From Elusimicrobiota bacterium (GTDB lineage: Bacteria > Omnitrophota > Gorgyraeia > Zapsychrales > Fredricksoniimonadaceae), in assembly GCA_012514595.1 (NCBI GenBank), contig JAAYZZ010000015.1:1-47071 (forward strand): DNA of 47,071 nt, written 5' to 3'. The position numbers were made by a program, and so were the translations under genes. Positions 31,217 to 37,598 of this stretch are shown here, in pieces (the first letter of the stretch is position 1; every line of letters begins with the position of its first letter). The notes under the pieces were generated by a model, which worked only from the letters and a program-made list of their open reading frames with translations, was not told the DNA's origin and did not search any database.

Positions 31217-31786
31217 TCAATCCCTCTCCGGGCCGTGGAACCCGATCGGGGGCTTCGCAGGCCTCGGCGGCAGAGGAGGCGGGTCAAGGATCAGCACGAT
31301 GCGCTTTAGAATATCATTGATCGCGGACTCGTGGATATCAAGGCGCTCCCGAAGCTCTTCCCTGAGTGCCGACAACTCGGCGGCCAGTCCGTCCTGGGAT
31401 GACAGCATGGACTTCATGCGCACGAAGGCCCGCACAACGAAAACCGTCATCCGAACCGTCTGCGAACTGTTGAGGACGGTGGCCGTCATGATGGCCCCCT
31501 GTTCTGTAAAAATGAACGGAAGATAGGCATGGCCTCTGTGCTTGCGGGAACTGGTCGCATTTTGCGACCAGTTCAAAAGATCGGCCTCTTTTGATGTCAG
31601 ACGAGAGACAAAATCCCCCGGGAACTTCTTCCTGTTCCGACGGACCTGCTCGTTCAGGCGCTTGGTCGTGACCCCATAAAGTTTCGCCAGATCACCGTCC
31701 ACTATCACCCGCTGACCCCGGATCGTCCGGAGCAGCGGCCCCCGGACGAGCAAGGCCTTGGCTCCATCTTTCTTCTTCTTTCGCAT
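31217..31786 (-). CDS. ORF6N domain protein
   Basis: A 189-aa protein with the ORF6N DNA-binding-type domain at residues about 10-100: LLRTIRGQRVIVDGDLAKLY, GVTTKRLNEQVRRNRKKFPG, DFVSRLTSKEADLLNW, and LPFIFTEQGAIMTATVLNS. A coiled-coil segment follows (GLAAELSALREELRERLDIH) and a proline-rich end (PPPLPPRPAKPP). ORF6N is found in phage antirepressors and in many isolated bacterial genes of unknown role. Start ATG at 31786 with AAGGAG upstream, 17 bp after the secretin stop. No phage genes surround it. Confidence 0.88.
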   Translation of the reverse strand: MRKKKKDGAKALLVRGPLLRTIRGQRVIVDGDLAKLYGVTTKRLNEQVRRNRKKFPGDFVSRLTSKEADLLNWSQNATSSRKHRGHAYLPFIFTEQGAIMTATVLNSSQTVRMTVFVVRAFVRMKSMLSSQDGLAAELSALREELRERLDIHESAINDILKRIVLILDPPPLPPRPAKPPIGFHGPERD

Positions 31787-31803
31787 ACAACTCCTTTCTT
31801 TGG

Positions 31804-33426
31804 CTATCTCTCCCCGGAGATGATCCGGGGGGTCAGAAAGATCACGGTCTCGGCCCTGTCCTTCCCGGAGGAGCGGCTGCGGAAGGCCGCGCCCAGAAGC
31901 GGGATGTCCCCCAGGACCGGGACCTTACTCTCGAGAGATGTCCGCCCGTCCCTGATGAGCCCACCGATCATGAGGGTCGTCCCATCACGCACGCGCACCG
32001 TGGTCTCGACCTGCGAGGTCTCAACGATCGGGATCAAATTGTTCTGGGCCGTCTTCAGGCTCGCGGCCGCAGAACTCACCTCGGGACGGATCTTCATCGT
32101 GATCTCTCCGTCGTCGTGAACAGCGGGCGTCACCACCAGCTTGATCCCCACATCAATGAACTTCACGTCCTCGGACACCGAGACCGGGCCGCTCAGATTC
32201 GTGGTCGTCGTGGTCGTGACATAGGGCTTTGTAGACCCGATCAGGATCCGGGCCTCTTGGCCATCGACGACCGCGATCCGGGGACTCGAGATCACACGCG
32301 TGTCGTCCGCGGAACCCAGGGCCTCAAGGACAAGACGATAGTCGTCGTCGGAAAGTGTCCCGATCATGGCCGAGCCCTTTCCGCCGGCGCCGATCCCGCC
32401 CCAGACGCTCGAAAGATGCAGCCCGTGGACCCTGCGGACCACCGCCGCCCAGTCGATCCCCATCCGGAACTCGTCCTTGAGCGAGATCTGCACGATCTTC
32501 GCCTCGATCAGGACCTCGGGGTCCTTGCGGTCCAGCCTGTGCAGGATCCCCTCGATCTCCCATATCCTGGCCCGCGTGTCCGTGACGATAAGCTGGTTCG
32601 TCCGGGCATCCACCACCACACTTCCTCCCTGCGAGGAAAGAAAAGGACGGATAGTCTCGGCCGCATCAGAGGCCCTGGCATAAACAAGACGAATGGCGCT
32701 TGAAAGACGCGGGACATCCGCCTCGCGGACCATGCGCCCGACCCTCCCGACCACCTCATCGGTATCGGTCACGATGAGCCTGTTCTGCACCCTGTCCTCG
32801 TCGATCTTTCCGACCTGGGGCGTCAGGACCATGCGCAGGCGTTCGGCCACGGGGCCCGCCTCCGCGAACTGAAAGGAAAAGACCTGACGGACCAGGGGCC
32901 TGTCGATCTCTGTCAGATATCCGGCCATGGTCTGTACGCGCTCTGCCGTATCCTCCAAAAAGACCGTTCCGGAGGTCTCATCCGCGATCACTTTTCCTGA
33001 CGAGGTACGCATCTTCTCGAGAAGACCTGCAGCCACAGAAGCGGGGATCCCCTTTAAGCGCACGACCCGGCTCACCAGGTCCGAATCAAACGGCCGGCCG
33101 TGACGCGCCTGGTATTCCTCGGCGGAGATAATGCGCAAAAGACCGCCCGTCTCCTCAAAGGCCAGGCGCTGCGTTTTCAAAAGAACGCCCATCGCCTCCC
33201 GGGGCTCCACACCTTTCAGATGAAGCGTCACACGCCCCGAGGGAAGCTCCCCGGCCGCGATGTTGAGCCCGGTCCTCTCGGCGAGGAATTGAAGGGCGTC
33301 ACGGATATCCATGTCACGGATGTCCAGGACCTCGATCGCCTCTCCTGCCGGCGTTTGCGCCCGGACAAAGAACGGACCGAAAAAAAGAGATCCGAGGATC
33401 AGTGCCCAACAATAAATCGTTTTCAT
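31804..33426 (-). CDS. Type II/type IV pilus secretin
   Basis: Outer-membrane channel of 540 aa. It has a signal peptide (MKTIYCWALILGSLFFGPFF, cleavage near VRAQT) and an STN/N0-type domain (IRDMDIRDALQFLAERTGLN). Next are three secretin N repeats (about residues 110-310, VVRLKGIPASVAAGLLEKM, IRLVYARASDAAETIRPFL), then the secretin beta-barrel (about 320-540) with ISSPRIAVVDGQEARILIG, GIKLVVTPAVHDDGEI and VPVLGDIPLLGAAFRS. It overlaps the upstream GspC/PilP-like gene as ATGA. Whether it serves secretion, pili or another exporter is undecided, because the ATPase and platform genes are not here. Confidence 0.93.
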   Translation of the reverse strand: MKTIYCWALILGSLFFGPFFVRAQTPAGEAIEVLDIRDMDIRDALQFLAERTGLNIAAGELPSGRVTLHLKGVEPREAMGVLLKTQRLAFEETGGLLRIISAEEYQARHGRPFDSDLVSRVVRLKGIPASVAAGLLEKMRTSSGKVIADETSGTVFLEDTAERVQTMAGYLTEIDRPLVRQVFSFQFAEAGPVAERLRMVLTPQVGKIDEDRVQNRLIVTDTDEVVGRVGRMVREADVPRLSSAIRLVYARASDAAETIRPFLSSQGGSVVVDARTNQLIVTDTRARIWEIEGILHRLDRKDPEVLIEAKIVQISLKDEFRMGIDWAAVVRRVHGLHLSSVWGGIGAGGKGSAMIGTLSDDDYRLVLEALGSADDTRVISSPRIAVVDGQEARILIGSTKPYVTTTTTTNLSGPVSVSEDVKFIDVGIKLVVTPAVHDDGEITMKIRPEVSSAAASLKTAQNNLIPIVETSQVETTVRVRDGTTLMIGGLIRDGRTSLESKVPVLGDIPLLGAAFRSRSSGKDRAETVIFLTPRIISGER

Positions 33427-33905
33427 ACTCCTCCCGGAGAAAAGATCCTCTCATCGTCCCCTGACCGCACGCGCACACGCCCGCGTGTCACCTCCAGAAC
33501 ACAGACCCCTTCGCGGGCCTCTCCCTCTTTTAGGAAAAGGACCCGTCCATTCTCCTCCAGGACGACAGCATTCTGCGAAGAGATCAGGATCCCCAGGAGA
33601 CGCAACGACGAAAAGGCCGAAGGCACACTCCGGGCCTCGGGCTCGGGAGCGACCGGCGCAAACAGAGACCGGCTTCTCACGACCGCACGGTAGTCCTCCC
33701 ACGGACGGACCCTGGGCTTTAACAAAGAGGACCGGAACTGAGGGGGAACCTTCGAGACATCCGGGGGGTTGAAGGAAGGCTTGTCAAAGGCGCCCAGAAA
33801 GAAGATCAGGGCCGCGATCGACCCGGCCTGCATCAAAAGGACAGGCCATCCAAAGAGGACCCTGGACCATCCCCGCCGGGAGGAAAGACACCAAGGCCAC
33901 TCCAT
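33423..33905 (-). CDS. GspC/PilP-like inner-membrane protein
   Basis: A 160-aa protein with one membrane span (LFGWPVLLMQAGSIAALIFF, about residues 18-40). A proline-rich linker and a small beta domain follow with SLRLLGILISSQNAVVLEENGR, LKEGEAREGVCVLEV and RVRVRSGDDE, the pattern of the GspC homology region and PilP. Such proteins link the inner membrane to the secretin, encoded immediately downstream with ATGA overlap. I choose the ATG at 33905; it is seven bases from a -10 box and has no Shine-Dalgarno. Confidence 0.8.
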   Translation of the reverse strand: MEWPWCLSSRRGWSRVLFGWPVLLMQAGSIAALIFFLGAFDKPSFNPPDVSKVPPQFRSSLLKPRVRPWEDYRAVVRSRSLFAPVAPEPEARSVPSAFSSLRLLGILISSQNAVVLEENGRVLFLKEGEAREGVCVLEVTRGRVRVRSGDDERIFSPGGV

Positions 33906-33912
33906 GACTGAA

Positions 33913-33940
33913 AGATAACACATTATTGACGATATTGCAA
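33913..33940 (-). promoter_or_regulatory. Promoter of the gspC-like-secretin operon (TTGCAA-N16-TTATCT)
   Basis: TTGCAA (33940-33935) and TTATCT (33918-33913) with 16 bp between, on the minus strand. Only seven bases separate the -10 from the ATG at 33905, so the transcript would be leaderless or nearly so. The alternative upstream ATG at 33923 lies in front of the predicted start of transcription. Confidence 0.55.
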
Positions 33941-33983
33941 ATAGCCGGCCGCGCTTCCCTTGGCCGAAAAAATATTTTTTATT

Positions 33984-34011
33984 TTGCCCTCACCAGGATC
34001 ATCAAGATAAT
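33984..34011 (+). promoter_or_regulatory. Candidate promoter of the YkgJ-type gene (TTGCCC-N16-GATAAT)
   Basis: TTGCCC (33984-33989) and GATAAT (34006-34011) with 16 bp spacing, 27 nt before the plus-strand ATG. An A6-TA-T6 palindrome (33967-33980) just upstream may act as an UP element for this and the divergent promoter. Confidence 0.5.
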
Positions 34012-34038
34012 AAGGCCACAAGAAGAAAGAGGCGACCG

Positions 34039-34455
34039 ATGAGAAACCCGACCTGCCCGGACCCGAGACCCTTTGACCCCAAGCGCGAGGACCACTGCTC
34101 CCCCTGCACCTCCTGCTGCGAATATGTGGCGCTTGAGATCGACACGCCCACCACCTGGAAGGATTTCGAGAACATCCGCTGGTATCTCCTGCACGAGAAC
34201 GTCTGGGTCTATGTCGATTTCGACAACATCTGGCACGTACAGTTCAATACGCCCTGCCATAAGCTCGAGAAAAGCCGCTGCGGGATCTATCCCCAACGCC
34301 CCGAGATCTGCCGGGCCTATGACCCCAAAGACTGTCCCCGCCATGCCGGGGGCGCGGAGAAACATCTCTTCACCAACGAAGAGGTCCTGCTCGCCTATCT
34401 TGAAAAGAGACGCCCGGCCATGTTCAAGAGACTGAAAGACCGCGGCCGCTGCTGA
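34039..34455 (+). CDS. YkgJ-family cysteine cluster protein (CxxCxxCC)
   Basis: A 138-aa protein with the zinc- or iron-binding signature C20-x2-C23-x2-CC (DHCSPCTSCCEYVALEI). Four further conserved cysteines are in NTPCHKLEKSRCGIYPQRPEIC and YDPKDC. The family is widespread and thought to chelate metal; its reaction is not established. ATG at 34039 with AGAGG upstream. It stands alone on the plus strand between two minus-strand operons. Confidence 0.9.
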   Translation: MRNPTCPDPRPFDPKREDHCSPCTSCCEYVALEIDTPTTWKDFENIRWYLLHENVWVYVDFDNIWHVQFNTPCHKLEKSRCGIYPQRPEICRAYDPKDCPRHAGGAEKHLFTNEEVLLAYLEKRRPAMFKRLKDRGRC

Positions 34456-34462
34456 AAAAGAA

Positions 34463-34488
34463 AAGGCCCGCAGGTATCTGCGGGCCTT
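34463..34488 (-). terminator. pgi: Intrinsic terminator of pgi, possibly bidirectional
   Basis: Perfect 11-bp stem AAGGCCCGCAG / CTGCGGGCCTT with a four-base loop. On the minus strand it is followed by TTTTCTTTTTC, so it terminates pgi. It begins 8 bp after the plus-strand YkgJ-type stop and may also end that transcript, though there is no U-run on that side. Confidence 0.9.
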
Positions 34489-34512
34489 GAAGAACTCCCC
34501 ACGAAGTGCGTA

Positions 34513-35787
34513 TTATTTCTTTCCCAGAAGCGCGAACATCTTCTTTTTGTAGGCCTCCACCCCGGGCTGATCAAAGGGATTGACGCCCAGAAGATACCCC
34601 GAGATCCCGACCCCCTTCTCGAAGAAATAGTAGAGAAGCCCGATGTGAAAGGCATCGGCCCGATCGAGGGTGAGCGTCATGTTCGGCACCCCGCCCTCAA
34701 AATGCGCATCCGCGGTCGCCTTATAGGCCTGCTTGTTGACCCAGTCCAGATCCTTTCCCGCAACACAGTTGAACTTGTCGGTGTCCGCGGCCTGATGCGG
34801 GACCGCAATCTTATCTTCGACCTCATCGATCATGAGGAAGGTCTCAAAGACATTGCGCTTGCCGTCCTGCATCATCTGGCCCATGGAGTGAAGGTCGGTC
34901 GAGAGAATGGTCGAGGCCGGAAAAATGCCCTTGCCGTTCTTCCCTTCGCTCTCGCCGTAGAGCTGCTTCCACCACTCGGCCACATACTGAACGTTCGGAT
35001 AGAACGAGGCCAGCATCTCGATGTCCTTGCCCTTTTTATGAAGGATATTGCGGATCGCGGCATACCGGTAGCAGGGATTCTTCGCAAGGTCAGGGACCGC
35101 GAACTCTTTTTCTCCGGCGCGAAAACCATCAACGAACGCCTTGATGTCGACCCCGGCGAGCGCCAGTGGCACAAGCCCGACAGGCGTCAGGACCGAGAAC
35201 CGCCCGCCCACATCATCGGGGATCACATAGGAACGATACCCCTCCAGGGACACGATCTGACGCAAGGCGCCCTTCTTCTCATCCGTCACGCAAATGATGC
35301 GCTTCTTGAGCTCTTCGCCCTTGTACTTGCGGCGCATGGCCTCATCGATGAGACGAAAGGCCAGGGCCGGCTCGGTGGTGGTCCCGGACTTGGAGATCAC
35401 AACGACCGTGACATCGACATCAGAGATCACCTTGAGGATCCGGGCCATATCAGAGGTCGCCATGTTGTGGCCAGCGTAATAGACGGGAAGCGAGGGTTCC
35501 CCCCCGAGAAACTCGATGGTCGAGCGGATGCCCAGATACGACCCGCCGATCCCGATGGAGATAATGGCCTTTGAATGACCCTTCACCTCGCGCGCCAGGG
35601 CCGTCAGTTCGGCCACGAGAGCATCCGGGGTTTTCGAAGGAAGATCCACCCAGCCCAGAAAATCATTGCCAGCCCCTGTTTTCTGATGAAGGTCCTGATG
35701 TGCCTTCTGGACCTGGGGCCCCAGGGCCGAGATCTCATCGGAAGAAACAAAACTCTTGAGATATTCTTCTGTCAATCTGATCGCCAT
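34513..35787 (-). CDS. pgi: Glucose-6-phosphate isomerase, short bacterial form
   Basis: Interconverts glucose 6-phosphate and fructose 6-phosphate. The 424-aa protein has IISIGIGGSYLGIRSTIEFL, VVVISKSGTTTEPALAFRL, DVGGRFSVLTPVGLVPLA, VQYVAEWWKQLYGESEGK (catalytic Glu) and the substrate-binding HFEGGVPNMTL. Length and sequence follow the Bacillus/Thermotoga branch, not the 550-aa enterobacterial one. ATG at 35787 with AAGGAG upstream. Confidence 0.96.
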   Translation of the reverse strand: MAIRLTEEYLKSFVSSDEISALGPQVQKAHQDLHQKTGAGNDFLGWVDLPSKTPDALVAELTALAREVKGHSKAIISIGIGGSYLGIRSTIEFLGGEPSLPVYYAGHNMATSDMARILKVISDVDVTVVVISKSGTTTEPALAFRLIDEAMRRKYKGEELKKRIICVTDEKKGALRQIVSLEGYRSYVIPDDVGGRFSVLTPVGLVPLALAGVDIKAFVDGFRAGEKEFAVPDLAKNPCYRYAAIRNILHKKGKDIEMLASFYPNVQYVAEWWKQLYGESEGKNGKGIFPASTILSTDLHSMGQMMQDGKRNVFETFLMIDEVEDKIAVPHQAADTDKFNCVAGKDLDWVNKQAYKATADAHFEGGVPNMTLTLDRADAFHIGLLYYFFEKGVGISGYLLGVNPFDQPGVEAYKKKMFALLGKK

Positions 35788-35821
35788 AAAACCTGCTCCT
35801 TACGTCTTGACGGTTAACAAG

Positions 35822-35852
35822 AAAAAAGGCGGGGACCAAAAGACCCCCGCCT
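35822..35852 (-). terminator. Intrinsic terminator at the end of the biotin operon
   Basis: On the minus strand AGGCGGGG and CCCCGCCT form a stem with three further pairs (two G-U wobble) around a TTTT loop, followed by a T6 run. It lies 25 bp after the stop of the YwqK-like gene and before pgi. Confidence 0.88.
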
Positions 35853-35877
35853 CGATATCCTCGACTCCGGGATCTGC

Positions 35878-36492
35878 CTATTTGCTGGCGGGCGCAGCCG
35901 GGGGAACCGGAGCCGCAGGGGCAGCAGGCTTCGAGGCCATGACCGCGTCCTTGCCTCCCGTCTCGCGACGGCTCACGAGCGCTCCATCCTTATAGGTCTC
36001 CTCGGCCTTCAGGCTGCCGCTCTCCAAGAACTCCAGGGCCGTCCCGTCCAACACCGCGTCCTTGTAATACATCTGACGGGAGATCGCACCCGACGGGAAA
36101 TATAGTTTGGCAAACCCGTTCAGGACCCCTTTTTCATAATTCCTCTCGCTGATGAGGCGTCCGCTCTCATCATATTCCCGAAAAGTCCCCTGCAGTTCAT
36201 TGTCGCGATAAATTCCATCGGACTTCAGGATGCCCGTCTCATAGTAGGTCTGGGCCGGCCCCTGACGCTGGTCATCCGCATAAACAGTGCTCGACATGAG
36301 GCGTCCGCTCTCGTAATACTCTTTCACCGCTCCGTCGAGTTTCTTGGTGCTGTAAAAGGACTCCTTCTGGAGGGCCCCGGACTCGTAATACTCTTTATAA
36401 ACACCGTCGGTCACGGGCGCTTTTTTCTGCGCCGCACCAGCCACGGTCGAAAGGAACGCCGTGCAAATGATGAGAATCCAAGCCTTTTTCAT
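35878..36492 (-). CDS. Secreted MORN-variant (YwqK-like) repeat protein
   Basis: The 204-aa precursor has a signal peptide (MKKAWILIICTAFLSTVAGA). About six repeats of 22-24 residues follow with the core G-x-x-[KR]-E-Y-[YD]-E-S-G-x-L (DGVYKEYYESGALQKESFY, GTFREYDESGRLISERNY). An alanine/proline-rich tail (ASKPAAPAAPVPP) ends the protein. These MORN_2 repeats are annotated as YwqK-family antitoxins in some species, but no toxin is adjacent and the signal peptide argues for a cell-surface or periplasmic role. Start at the ATG 36492 with GGAGG upstream, 23 bp after mnmA. Confidence 0.85.
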   Translation of the reverse strand: MKKAWILIICTAFLSTVAGAAQKKAPVTDGVYKEYYESGALQKESFYSTKKLDGAVKEYYESGRLMSSTVYADDQRQGPAQTYYETGILKSDGIYRDNELQGTFREYDESGRLISERNYEKGVLNGFAKLYFPSGAISRQMYYKDAVLDGTALEFLESGSLKAEETYKDGALVSRRETGGKDAVMASKPAAPAAPVPPAAPASK

Positions 36493-36515
36493 ACCATCCT
36501 CCCCGTTCAAACATG

Positions 36516-37598
36516 TCAAAGGTCTTTGATGAGGGCCCGATCAATGACCGCGCCGCCCAAGACCCTGTCCCCGTCATAGAGAACGACCGATTGCCCCGGG
36601 GTCACGGCCGGCTGCGGCTCGCGAAAGAGAACCCGCAATCTTCCTTCGGAAAGGAATGTCACGGTCCCCCGGACTTCGAAAGGATTATAGCGTATCTTGA
36701 GGTCCGCTTCGATGGTTTCTTTGGGAAAATCAGCACCCAGCCAATTGAGGCCCGAGGCCTCCAGCCCCCCAGAAAGAAGGTGCTCCCGGGGGCCGACAAA
36801 GACCTTATTTTCTGCCGGATCGATGAGGAACACATAGGCCGGGTATCCGAGCGCGATCCCCAGGCCCTCCCGCTGTCCGACGGTATAGTGTCCGATCCCC
36901 CGGTGCTGACCCACCACCTTTCCCGTGTGATCCAGGAAATCGCCGGGACGCCCCGGATCCGCCCCGCGGGACGCCAGAAGGTCCTGATATCTTCCGCCGG
37001 GGACAAAACAGATGTCCTGGCTCTCCGGCTTCTCGGCCACCGGAAGTTTGTAACGCCACGCCAGGCCGCGCACCTCATCTTTCTGAGATCCGCCGAGAGG
37101 AAAAAGAACCCGCGAAAGAAGGTTCCGAGGGATCCCGTGAAGAAAATACGACTGGTCCTTGCGCGGGTCCCGGCCCTTCTTGAGCGCCCACCCATCGGAC
37201 TCCTGTTCGATCCGGGCATAATGCCCGGTGGCGAGATGTGTGCCCCCGAGCTTTTGAACATCCCGCCAGAGACGGTCGAACTTGAGACGCGTGTTGCATC
37301 GCACGCACGGATTGGGCGTCCGGCCCTTTTGGTACTCGGCGACAAAATCGCGGATGACCGCCTCCTCGAGGGCATCGCCGTAATTGAGGACATGATGCGC
37401 GATCCCCAAAGCCTTCGCGACCCGACGGGCGTCCTCGATGGATTCCAGCCCGCAGCAGCGCGGGCGTCCGTGGCCCGTTCCTTCGGGAAGCTCGAAACAC
37501 ATCGTCACCCCCGCGACCTCATGCCCCTCTTCTTTAAGAAGCGCGGCCGCGACCGAGGAATCCACCCCGCCGGACATCGCAACAAAGACTTTCTTCAT
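36516..37598 (-). CDS. mnmA: tRNA-specific 2-thiouridylase MnmA
   Basis: Adds the 2-thio group to U34 of tRNA-Lys, -Glu and -Gln using sulfur relayed from a cysteine desulfurase. The 360-aa protein has the PP-loop AMSGGVDSSVAA, the nucleophile loop PNPCVRCNTRLKFD, the persulfide cysteine in KPESQDICFVPGG, TGHYARIEQ and HYTVGQREGLG. Its ATG overlaps the bioDA stop as ATGA, placing it in the biotin operon. Confidence 0.97.
   Translation of the reverse strand: MKKVFVAMSGGVDSSVAAALLKEEGHEVAGVTMCFELPEGTGHGRPRCCGLESIEDARRVAKALGIAHHVLNYGDALEEAVIRDFVAEYQKGRTPNPCVRCNTRLKFDRLWRDVQKLGGTHLATGHYARIEQESDGWALKKGRDPRKDQSYFLHGIPRNLLSRVLFPLGGSQKDEVRGLAWRYKLPVAEKPESQDICFVPGGRYQDLLASRGADPGRPGDFLDHTGKVVGQHRGIGHYTVGQREGLGIALGYPAYVFLIDPAENKVFVGPREHLLSGGLEASGLNWLGADFPKETIEADLKIRYNPFEVRGTVTFLSEGRLRVLFREPQPAVTPGQSVVLYDGDRVLGGAVIDRALIKDL

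Noticed and set aside
31217..31786. Prophage remnant around the ORF6N gene
   Set aside because: No integrase, structural or lysis genes, and no att-like repeats seen on either side.
35878..36492. YwqK-like protein as an antitoxin of a toxin-antitoxin pair
   Set aside because: No toxin-like neighbour and it carries a signal peptide; the antitoxin label comes only from family naming.
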